From assembly GCA_031278275.1 (NCBI GenBank), contig JAITKW010000020.1, positions 1 through 17,582 on the forward strand: 17,582 nt of DNA. The letters are read 5' to 3'. Positions 6,654 through 14,011 of this stretch are shown in pieces. The notes beneath the pieces were generated by a model. The model made no database searches. It saw nothing but the letters and a program-made list of their open reading frames with translations, and had not been told where the DNA came from. Both the position numbers and the translations under genes were made by a program. Every line of letters begins with the position of its first letter. Positions within the stretch are counted from its first letter, which is position 1. This DNA comes from Candidatus Nomurabacteria bacterium. GTDB lineage: Bacteria; Patescibacteriota; Saccharimonadia; Saccharimonadales; Saccharimonadaceae.

Positions 6654-8998
6654 TTGCCGCTGTGCGTGGTGGAGCGCATCAGATTTGGTTTGCTGAAGGC
6701 GATTATCACGTGCTAGGTCGCGAATTTCTCTACACACGCACAAAATCCCATTACGACATCACGGATAATCTCACAAGTGGCGTTTGGGCGGGCTTGCTTG
6801 TGGCACCGTCATACGGTGGTGATACCGCAGCATTGGGTCATATGAAGATTTACGGTGGATTTGTCGGAGGTGAAACGTCAATTGAGCAACGCCCCAGCTT
6901 TACTTATCAAAATAAAGAGGGTACAGACATTGGCGTTAAGTTGATGGGATCGCAAATTGATTCTACCACGCATTTTATTGGTCAGCGTGGTTTGGCACCA
7001 GTCAATGACCCTGGCATCTTAAACTTTGGAGATACTTTGTCTTTTACGGAGATACAGCCAGACAAACTTAACCTCATCAATCAAGATACGCCAACTTTAC
7101 GTCAGCCGACCCTGCCGTCACAAGGTGTGAACGTTATTAAGCAGGTGGAATATGCCGGTAGAGGTGATTTAGCGGGTGAGTTTCGTCCTTTGATTGATGG
7201 CGTGGAAGTTAGTAATGGTTTTAGTGCTATCTACACAAATCTCTTGTGGAACGGTGCGCAAGACACTTTGTTGAACACGTCAGTTTTTGGTGGCGCTGGG
7301 ATTTTTCAACACGGTGGCAATATTAAAAATAGTTATGTACACGATAATTATGATGCGGTGGCAACTTTCCTGACGATGTATATGAGCTGTGGGGGTGGCA
7401 TCTTTATGACGGGCGGAACGATTGACAGTGCGGTGGTAATCAATAACGTATCTGAAACCACTGGCGGTGGCATATTGTTGAACGGCGCCCGTTTGCTAAA
7501 TAGTTACGTAGCGAACAATTATGCTTTTAAGGAAGGTGGCGGTGTTCATACTGGTTCAGCGACAAACAATGCAAGTGTGTCGCCTGAAATTACCAATACG
7601 GTCGTGACCAACAACAAAACTCTCAAAATCCCCACTGAAATGTTTGCCCATCCCAGTGGCAACGGTGGCGGGATTTGGATGAGTGACGCTAATAGCACTA
7701 AAATCCAAAATACTACGGTTTATGGCAACTCGGCAACTGGTGACAGTAAAACCTCAGGTCTGGGTGATAATATTTATATGGCTGGTGGGGAGCTGACTGG
7801 TGTTGTAAGCTTAGGCGCTGAGCATGCTTTTGCCGACACTGAAAGAACCCTTTGCTATCATTTAGATGGTTATTTGACAGTTTCTGTAGCGGGCGATTGT
7901 ATGTCTCTGTATTTTCCTTGGACAGCGAGCATGGATGTTACCATATCTGGTACGAATATTGCTATAATGCAATTTTTGAATAGTCTATCTAGTAATATAG
8001 TGAACGGAGAGGGGTCTTATGATGTTCATATTGATGTAATTGGTGATGATGTGTTCGCACTGGAAACTTTGTTTAGCGCTTACCTTCCGTCTTTTCAAGG
8101 AACTCCAGCTGACTCAACTGTAGTTGTTCATACTAACGGACATGTGAACTTAAGTTTCTGGGGTCAATTTTCAACGGATTCACTGACATCTGCCAATTTA
8201 CACATTAAAGTAGGTGGTGGCTCGGCATGTTCGTCAGCTTACGATTATGGGCAGCTTGGTGGGGGTATAAGTCTTAACGTTAGTTTTGACAATAATGGTC
8301 ATTGCGTTGTATTTTTGCCATTTGAAATCACTTCCATCACCGATGCCAAAGCCTTTCTGGATGGTCGCATTGCCGCTGACAGCGATGTATTATTTGCTTA
8401 TGCCTCTGGCAATGAGACTGATGGCTACGTCTATGATAATTATTGGACGGCAGACGAGCTGGGTGTTAGTGATGAATGGATGGAAACGGGGACCTCAGCT
8501 ATTGACACTAGCAACTCGGATATTTATGTGACGAACGAGGCTTTGCTGGATAAAATTACTTATTCTGCGGCTCTTCGTGTAATGGGGGCAAATGGCGTTT
8601 TGGAGTTGGGGCCCACGAACATTATGAGCGGTCTTGATGATATTGACACAGTTTTCGCCGATGCCAGCAAGCATAACTTCCGAATTAACGGCAATTCACC
8701 ACTTTCTGGCGCTGGGGTATTACTTGGCAGTGTTACGCATGATATTGTCGGGGATCAACGCAGGGTGGCAGATATTGGTGCTTACACTTTCTATGAAGAG
8801 GAAGAAGAAGATGATGTAGAAATCCCAGGTACGGAAAGCGATGAAACAGAAGCCGAAGACGAACTGGGTGTGCCAAACACGGGTGATTTAGCGCCTTTGA
8901 CAAATTATGCTAATTTGACCCTGTATGTGGCTGGCTTTGCCACTGCGGGTTTGGTCGCTGGGTTGGCACTTGCCAGACACATACGCAAGCGCATTTAG
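6512..8998 (+). CDS. C-terminal part of the split beta-helix surface protein, with VPNTG wall-anchor signal
   Basis: This frame is open from 6506. It has no credible start of its own: the first possible is a TTG at 6650, inside conserved sequence and without a ribosome-binding site. Before it the frame reads DDVVYVTPSGAGSGDGSSWGNA, the usual opening of a secreted beta-helix domain, so it is the continuation of the upstream part. Next come beta-helix rungs (GGAGIFQHGGNIKNSYVHD, GGGIFMTGGTIDSAVVINN, GGGILLNGARLLNSYVANN), a mixed beta-rich region and a second closing motif (SPLSGAGVLL, DQRRVADIGAY). An acidic linker (EEEEEDD) is followed by VPNTG (8870-8884), a hydrophobic stretch and the basic tail RHIRKRI, an LPXTG-like sortase signal. 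A joined product would have about 1247 residues and probably act as an adhesin or host-cell contact protein. The trmH gene begins 31 bp later. Confidence 0.85.
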   Translation, partial: GGGGAPSFTQYPDDVVYVTPSGAGSGDGSSWGNAINGNGTGGPQAALIAAVRGGAHQIWFAEGDYHVLGREFLYTRTKSHYDITDNLTSGVWAGLLVAPSYGGDTAALGHMKIYGGFVGGETSIEQRPSFTYQNKEGTDIGVKLMGSQIDSTTHFIGQRGLAPVNDPGILNFGDTLSFTEIQPDKLNLINQDTPTLRQPTLPSQGVNVIKQVEYAGRGDLAGEFRPLIDGVEVSNGFSAIYTNLLWNGAQDTLLNTSVFGGAGIFQHGGNIKNSYVHDNYDAVATFLTMYMSCGGGIFMTGGTIDSAVVINNVSETTGGGILLNGARLLNSYVANNYAFKEGGGVHTGSATNNASVSPEITNTVVTNNKTLKIPTEMFAHPSGNGGGIWMSDANSTKIQNTTVYGNSATGDSKTSGLGDNIYMAGGELTGVVSLGAEHAFADTERTLCYHLDGYLTVSVAGDCMSLYFPWTASMDVTISGTNIAIMQFLNSLSSNIVNGEGSYDVHIDVIGDDVFALETLFSAYLPSFQGTPADSTVVVHTNGHVNLSFWGQFSTDSLTSANLHIKVGGGSACSSAYDYGQLGGGISLNVSFDNNGHCVVFLPFEITSITDAKAFLDGRIAADSDVLFAYASGNETDGYVYDNYWTADELGVSDEWMETGTSAIDTSNSDIYVTNEALLDKITYSAALRVMGANGVLELGPTNIMSGLDDIDTVFADASKHNFRINGNSPLSGAGVLLGSVTHDIVGDQRRVADIGAYTFYEEEEEDDVEIPGTESDETEAEDELGVPNTGDLAPLTNYANLTLYVAGFATAGLVAGLALARHIRKRI

Positions 8999-9013
8999 TT
9001 TCAAGTTTATTTG

Positions 9014-9022
9014 TGTTATATT
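9014..9022 (+). promoter_or_regulatory. promoter of the TrmH-family gene, leaderless type
   Basis: TGT-TATATT forms an extended -10 that ends 7 nt before the ATG at 9030. No ribosome-binding site lies between. The -35 region (8994-8999) is weak and sits across the stop of the preceding surface-protein gene. Confidence 0.5.
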
Positions 9023-9029
9023 CATTGAG

Positions 9030-9581
9030 ATGGAAGATTTGCGCAATGTAGTTGATGAATATAAGGGTTGGTCAAATGAGGCGATTGTGGCGGACTTGGA
9101 TGAGTCGCGCGTGGATTTGGAGGTGGCAATTGAAAATCTGGCGCATGATTTCAATATGGGAACGGTGGTCAGGAACGCCAATGCCTTTAACGTGCGTGCG
9201 GTGCATGTCATTGGCAAAAAGCATTATAACCGGCGTGGCGCGATGGCAACGGATAAATATTTGCACATTTTTCATCACGCCAGTTTGGACGAATTTGTAA
9301 AAAACATAAAAACGCGCGGATGGAAAATCATAGGAATAGAAAACAATACGCCAAATGCGAAGCCACTGAACTCTTTTCAATTCGTGAAAAATACGGTGTT
9401 GGTGTTTGGGTCGGAAAGCACGGGACTCAGCCCCGAAATGTTGGCGGCGACAGATGACATCGTGAAAATTGAGCAATTCGGCTCCACGCGCTCGGTCAAT
9501 GTGGGGGTGGCAAGCGGGATTACTATGTATCAATATCTCAAACAATGTGGTATATTGGATAAATATGAAAGCAAATGTTAA
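9030..9581 (+). CDS. SpoU/TrmH-family RNA 2'-O-methyltransferase
   Basis: A 183-residue SPOUT methyltransferase that places a 2'-O-methyl on tRNA or rRNA ribose using S-adenosylmethionine bound in a trefoil knot. The three SpoU motifs are present: motif 1 HDFNMGTVVRNANAFNV (about 41-57, with the conserved N and R), motif 2 VLVFGSESTGLSPEML (about 122-137) and motif 3 FGSTRSVNVGVASGITMYQY. Motif 3 carries SVNV where SLNV is common. There is no N-terminal RNA-binding extension, so it resembles the short TrmH/TrmL-like type. The target nucleotide cannot be read from the sequence. I chose ATG 9030 because the -10 box is 7 nt upstream; the frame open from 8925 overlaps the surface-protein gene. 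Its last 17 bp overlap the start of tig. Confidence 0.9.
   Translation: MEDLRNVVDEYKGWSNEAIVADLDESRVDLEVAIENLAHDFNMGTVVRNANAFNVRAVHVIGKKHYNRRGAMATDKYLHIFHHASLDEFVKNIKTRGWKIIGIENNTPNAKPLNSFQFVKNTVLVFGSESTGLSPEMLAATDDIVKIEQFGSTRSVNVGVASGITMYQYLKQCGILDKYESKC
9548..9556 (+). promoter_or_regulatory. internal promoter for tig inside the trmH 3' end, leaderless type
   Basis: TGG-TATATT ends 8 nt before the tig ATG (9565) and lies within the last codons of the trmH-like gene. No ribosome-binding site and no good -35 are visible. tig may also be read through from the upstream promoter by translational coupling. Confidence 0.4.
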
Positions 9582-10845
9582 AAAAATCTCAGACGTAAAG
9601 GTGGAAATTGCGGTCGTTTTGGACAGGGAAGATTTGGAGCCAGCACGACTAAAAGCTCTACAAAAATTAGCAGGAGAGGTGAAAGTGCCTGGCTTTCGCT
9701 CGGGCAAAGCACCATCTAATTTAGTGGAAAAACACGTTGACCCCAACCGGTTGGCATCGGTGTCGCTGGAACAAGCGATTGGCGACACGTTGTGGAAAAC
9801 TTTTTCCGAACACAAAATCGCCCATATCGGACGACCGGACGTGGTAGTCACCAAATACGTGCCAGGCGAATCGGCGGAATACACGGTGACGGTGGAAAAA
9901 TTGCCGGAGATAAAACTTGGCGACTATAAAAAATTAAAAACCAAAAAACCCGTGACGAAAGTTTCCGAAAAAGACATTGAGGCGGTTTTGCAAAACATTC
10001 AAAAAAGTTTTGTGGAGAAAAAAGCCGTGGCGCGCAAAGCGAAACTTGGCGATGAAGTGGTGATTGATTTTGAGGGCAAGATTGACGGTGAATTGTTTGA
10101 GGGCGGCTCAGCCAAAGATTTCAAATTGGAGCTGGGATCAAAAACTTTTATCGCTGGCTTTGAAGAGGCGGTGGTCGGGCATGAGTCTGGAGATAAGTTT
10201 GACATCAAGGTTACGTTCCCGAAAAATTATCGCATTGAAGCGCAAGCGGGGAAGAAAGCGGTGTTTACGACTCTGTTAAAACAGGTGAATGAACTGACTT
10301 TGCCGAAGATTGATGATGAATTGGCGAAGAAAAGCGGGGCATTTGCGACTTTGAAAGAATTGAAAGCCGACATCAAAGTCAATCTCGCGCACCAAAAAGA
10401 CCACGAAGCGACAAATCAATACAAAGACGAATTGGTTTTGGAATTGGCGGACAAGAGTGCGCTGGTGGCACCGGAGATTTTGCTGGAAGATCAAAAGAAG
10501 TTAATCCGCCAAGACATTGAGCGTAATTTGAGTTTTCGCAAAGTCAAATTGGAAGAGTTTCTGAGGTCAATGCACAAGACTGAGGCGGAATGGGAAGAAA
10601 CAGAATTAAAACCAATGGCGGAAAAACGTGTGCGTATGGGGTTGATTTTGGCGAGACTGGCAGAAGAGTTCAAGATAACAGTATCGGACAAAGAAGTGGC
10701 GGAAAAAGTGGCGGAGTTAAAAACCGTCCACCAAAAAAATCCGGAAGTATTAAAACAGCTTGATATGCCAGAAGTGCAAAGAGATATTAAAAATCGCTTA
10801 GTGACTGAAAAAACGGTTGACGAATTGGTGAAAATAAATACTTGA
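9565..10845 (+). CDS. tig: trigger factor (ribosome-associated chaperone)
   Basis: ATP-independent chaperone that docks beside the ribosome exit tunnel and holds nascent chains. Length is 426 residues, close to E. coli (432). The N-terminal ribosome-binding signature GFRSGKAP lies at 43-50. A FKBP-type prolyl isomerase domain follows at about 155-240, with KLGDEVVIDFEGKIDGELFEGG and FIAGFEEAVVGHESGD. The helical C-terminal substrate cradle fills about 250-420 and is rich in Lys/Glu coiled segments (ATLKELKADIKVNLAHQKDH, VSDKEVAEKVAEL). I chose ATG 9565 because the conserved MKANVKKISDVKVE beta strand starts there; the frame open upstream to 9469 is shared with the trmH coding region in another frame. 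It overlaps trmH by 17 bp. It is often paired with clp genes elsewhere, but not here. Confidence 0.95.
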   Translation: MKANVKKISDVKVEIAVVLDREDLEPARLKALQKLAGEVKVPGFRSGKAPSNLVEKHVDPNRLASVSLEQAIGDTLWKTFSEHKIAHIGRPDVVVTKYVPGESAEYTVTVEKLPEIKLGDYKKLKTKKPVTKVSEKDIEAVLQNIQKSFVEKKAVARKAKLGDEVVIDFEGKIDGELFEGGSAKDFKLELGSKTFIAGFEEAVVGHESGDKFDIKVTFPKNYRIEAQAGKKAVFTTLLKQVNELTLPKIDDELAKKSGAFATLKELKADIKVNLAHQKDHEATNQYKDELVLELADKSALVAPEILLEDQKKLIRQDIERNLSFRKVKLEEFLRSMHKTEAEWEETELKPMAEKRVRMGLILARLAEEFKITVSDKEVAEKVAELKTVHQKNPEVLKQLDMPEVQRDIKNRLVTEKTVDELVKINT

Positions 10846-10869
10846 TTTTTGAAATGGTTATGCTAAACT
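10842..10869 (+). promoter_or_regulatory. promoter of the HdeD-like gene
   Basis: TTGATT (10842-10847), a 16-bp spacer and TAAACT (10864-10869) give a plausible promoter overlapping the tig stop codon. TATGCT at 10859-10864 is an alternative -10. The leader of about 20 nt contains AAGGAG (10885-10890), 5 nt before the ATG. Confidence 0.4.
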
Positions 10870-10895
10870 TGAAGTAAGCATTGAAAGGAGTGGAA

Positions 10896-11489
10896 ATGAG
10901 GGCAATTTTTAAGCAATATGTGGAGACGCACTGGTGGGCGTTCCTGTTGGAAGGGGTTATAGCTGCCGGCCTTGGCTTGTTTGCCTTGTTCAATAAAATC
11001 ACAGAAATACACACGTTAGCAATTATCGTGTCAATTGCGCTAATGTTAATGGGGGCTTTGGAAATCGTCCGTTCGCTACTAGCAATAAAAACTCAAAAAG
11101 ATTGGGGTTTAAGCCTATTTATCGCCTTAATTGAAACAGCGGTGGGGGTGTTTGTTTTACTAAATCGCAACGGCGAAGTCGGGTATTTAGTAATAGCTAT
11201 TTCGGGCTATATGATTGCGCGCGGTATTTTTGACTGTCTTGTGGCGCTAATCAGTCTGACATCACACGTTGACCGTTTTATGTGGGTGTTGTCTGGTATC
11301 GTTGGTACGGTGCTGGGTTTTGTGGCGCTAGCTTCCGGTGATTACAACGGATCTTCCGTTTTTTGGATTTTGGGTTCATATATGTTGGTGTTTGGCATTA
11401 CCGATATGATTTATGCCATTCACGCACGCTTTATCTTGAAAGACATTGAAGAAACCATCAAACGACCAGTGAACAAGAAAAAGAAATAA
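10896..11489 (+). CDS. HdeD-like (DUF308-type) six-helix membrane protein
   Basis: A 197-residue integral membrane protein with about six hydrophobic helices and a basic tail (RPVNKKKK). The pattern of paired helices joined by short loops, with WWAFLLEGVIAAGLGLFAL near the start, repeated G-x-x-x-x-A-R/E-I helix ends (MGALEIVRS, MIARGIFDC, LVFGITDMI) and a closing helix-plus-amphipathic tail, matches the HdeD/DUF308 family. HdeD is linked to acid resistance in E. coli, but for this broad family the molecular function is unknown. I chose ATG 10896 because AAGGAG stands 5 nt upstream; a TTG at 10881 would lie before that site. The gene sits between tig and leuS and likely has its own promoter. 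No terminator is visible after it, only an A/T-rich gap of 74 bp containing the leuS promoter. Confidence 0.82.
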   Translation: MRAIFKQYVETHWWAFLLEGVIAAGLGLFALFNKITEIHTLAIIVSIALMLMGALEIVRSLLAIKTQKDWGLSLFIALIETAVGVFVLLNRNGEVGYLVIAISGYMIARGIFDCLVALISLTSHVDRFMWVLSGIVGTVLGFVALASGDYNGSSVFWILGSYMLVFGITDMIYAIHARFILKDIEETIKRPVNKKKK

Positions 11490-11527
11490 CAGTTTTTTAT
11501 TGTGACTTACTAACCTGAAAATAACGG

Positions 11528-11556
11528 TTGTCTTATACGCCGATTTGGGCTATAAT
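11528..11556 (+). promoter_or_regulatory. leuS operon promoter, leaderless type
   Basis: TTGTCT (11528-11533) and a perfect TATAAT (11551-11556) are separated by exactly 17 bp. The leuS ATG comes 7 nt after the -10 box, and there is no ribosome-binding site. With the FNT promoter this is the clearest of the leaderless promoters here. No T-box-like leader is possible because no leader exists. Confidence 0.65.
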
Positions 11557-11563
11557 TTTATCC

Positions 11564-14011
11564 ATGAAACAATATCATCCGAACGAGATTGAGCCGAAGT
11601 GGCAGGCGATTTGGGAAAAAACCCAAGCGTTTGAGGCGGAGGATTTTTCCGAAAAGCCGAAAAAATACATTGCTGAAATGTTTCCATACCCCAGTGGATA
11701 TGGTTTGCACGTTGGGCATGTGCGTAATTTTACGATTGTGGACGTGCTTGCGCGGTTTTATCGTAAACTTGGATATAACGTTATGCGTCCTTTCGGTTAC
11801 GATACGTTTGGTTTGCCCGCCGAAAATTACGCCATCAAAAGTGGTTTGCCACCACAAGAAACGACCATCACCAACATCAATCATTTTCGGGAACAATTTG
11901 GGCGCATGGGTATGGGCGTGGATTGGTCGCGCGAAATCAACACTTCCGACCCCGAATATTATCGTTGGACGCAATGGGTGTTCAAACGGCTATTTGAAAA
12001 AGGTTTGGCGTACCAAGCGGATAATTTTCAATGGTGGTGTCCGGTGGATAAAACGGTGCTCGCAAACGAACAAGTGGAAAATGGACGTTGTTGGCGATGT
12101 GGCTCGGAAGTTGAAAAAAAGCGCATGCGACAATGGTTTTTCAAAATTACGGCGTATGCAGATGAACTTTTGGCTTGTATTGACGAGTTGGACTGGCCGG
12201 AAAAAATCAAGACCATGCAAAAAAATTGGATTGGGAAATCCGTAGGTGCGGAAGTGGAGTTTGAGGTTCTTGACCAAATACCAGCCAAAAACAAACGTCA
12301 AACTCATGCCAAAATCAAAGTTTTTACCACACGTATTGACACGATTTTTGGCGCAACATTCTTGGTTTTAGCTCCTGAACACAAGTTAATTTCTCAGCTA
12401 GTGACCAAAAACACTACAAGCAAAGTGACGCAGTACGTGACGAATGCCTTGCGTAAAAGCGAAGTTGAGCGCCAAGAAAACAAGGAAAAAACCGGCGTGT
12501 TCACGGGCGCTTATGCCATCAACCCTATGACCAAAGCCAAAATCCCGATTTGGGTGGCGGATTACGTGCTGGGGAATTACGGCGAGGGGGCGATTATGGC
12601 GGTGCCGGCGCACGATGAACGTGATTTTGAGTTTGCCAAAAAGTTTGATTTGCAAATTATCCAAGTGGTGGAAAATAATGATAATGATAAATGCTATCAT
12701 GGCGAGGGGAAACTGATCAATTCCGGCGAATTTGATGGTCAGCAATCCGATAAGGCGCGGGAAGAAATCACAAAAGAGCTAATAAGACGCAAGATCGGCA
12801 AGGAGCGCACGACTTATAAAATGCGCGATTGGCTCATTTCGCGCCAGCGTTATTGGGGTGCGCCAATTCCAATTGCTTACGACAAAACTGGCAAGGCGCA
12901 CGTCATTTCTGATGATAAATTACCGGTGTTGCTCCCGAAAATCACGGATTATTTGCCGGACGATTCTGGGCGTTCGCCACTCGCTAAAGATGAAGATTTT
13001 ATGAAAGTCGTGATTAATGGCGAAGTGATGACGCGCGAATCGGACACGATGGACGGTTATGCTTGTTCGTCTTGGTATTTGTTGCGTTATTGTGACCCGA
13101 AAAATGCCAAGCAGGCGTGGGATAAGCGCAAGGCGGACTACTGGAATCCGGTGGATTTTTATGTGGGCGGCGACCATGCGGTGGCGCACTTGTTGTATGT
13201 GCGATTTTGGTGCAAGTTTTTCGCTGATGAGGGGCTGATAGATTTTCGTGAACCGGTGAAAAAATTGCTTTACAACGGCTACATCAATGCGCCAGACGGC
13301 AAAAAAATGAGTAAAAGCAAGGGCAATGTGATTGATCCGCTAGAGATTGTTGAACAAGGTTACGGTGCGGACGCGCTTCGCACTTATGAAATGTTTATTG
13401 GGCCGTACGACATGGACGCAGCATGGGCGACTGAGGGGCTGTCGGGCGTGTATCGCTTTTTGAACCGCATTTGGACGCTTACGCAAGAATATTTGAAAGC
13501 CCAAAAATCCGCCCAAAATCATACCAAAGATCAAATGTTGTCAAAATTACAACATTCTACCGTCAAGCGCGTCACGGAAGATTTGCATCGTAACAGTTTT
13601 AATACGGCGGTCGCAGCCTTGATGGAAATGACGAACGGGCTGTATAAACTGAAAGTTCATGGGTTCTCCAAAGATTTTGAGTCCGCCATTAAAACTTTAT
13701 TGGTGCTACTGTCGCCTTTCGCGCCACACCTTGCGGCGGAACTTTTTCAGCAACTTGGGTGTGATATTGACAAGGCAAAATGGCCGAAATGGGACGAAAA
13801 ATATTTGACAGCGGAAAAAGTGACGGTGGTGGTGCAAGTTAATGGAAAATTGCGGGGCAAATTGGAAGTGGAGACTGAGAGTTTGAATGACGAGGCGCAA
13901 TTGGGAAAACTGGCAAAGTCAGAGCCGAGTGTCAAAAAACACCTTACCGGACAAAAAATTAAAAAAATTATTATTCTGCCCAAGAATAGATTGGTGAACA
14001 TTGTCATATGA
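11564..14011 (+). CDS. leuS: leucyl-tRNA synthetase
   Basis: Class I aminoacyl-tRNA synthetase that charges tRNA-Leu with leucine. The 815 residues are in the bacterial range. The HIGH-type motif is HVGH at 49-52, and KMSKS is at 581-585. A zinc-binding insert is indicated by C159, C176 and C179 (WWCPVD, CWRCGSE). The CP1 editing domain that removes mischarged amino acids is present, with the Thr-rich TTRIDTIFGATF from 255 and GAIMAVPAHDERD (H350 to D354), so proofreading should be intact. The C-terminal end carries the usual VVVQVNGKLRGKLEV strand motif. I chose ATG 11564 because the -10 is 7 nt upstream; the frame open to 11528 would begin inside the promoter. The TGA stop overlaps the ATG of the next gene (ATGA), which suggests translational coupling within a three-gene operon. 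Confidence 0.98.
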   Translation: MKQYHPNEIEPKWQAIWEKTQAFEAEDFSEKPKKYIAEMFPYPSGYGLHVGHVRNFTIVDVLARFYRKLGYNVMRPFGYDTFGLPAENYAIKSGLPPQETTITNINHFREQFGRMGMGVDWSREINTSDPEYYRWTQWVFKRLFEKGLAYQADNFQWWCPVDKTVLANEQVENGRCWRCGSEVEKKRMRQWFFKITAYADELLACIDELDWPEKIKTMQKNWIGKSVGAEVEFEVLDQIPAKNKRQTHAKIKVFTTRIDTIFGATFLVLAPEHKLISQLVTKNTTSKVTQYVTNALRKSEVERQENKEKTGVFTGAYAINPMTKAKIPIWVADYVLGNYGEGAIMAVPAHDERDFEFAKKFDLQIIQVVENNDNDKCYHGEGKLINSGEFDGQQSDKAREEITKELIRRKIGKERTTYKMRDWLISRQRYWGAPIPIAYDKTGKAHVISDDKLPVLLPKITDYLPDDSGRSPLAKDEDFMKVVINGEVMTRESDTMDGYACSSWYLLRYCDPKNAKQAWDKRKADYWNPVDFYVGGDHAVAHLLYVRFWCKFFADEGLIDFREPVKKLLYNGYINAPDGKKMSKSKGNVIDPLEIVEQGYGADALRTYEMFIGPYDMDAAWATEGLSGVYRFLNRIWTLTQEYLKAQKSAQNHTKDQMLSKLQHSTVKRVTEDLHRNSFNTAVAALMEMTNGLYKLKVHGFSKDFESAIKTLLVLLSPFAPHLAAELFQQLGCDIDKAKWPKWDEKYLTAEKVTVVVQVNGKLRGKLEVETESLNDEAQLGKLAKSEPSVKKHLTGQKIKKIIILPKNRLVNIVI

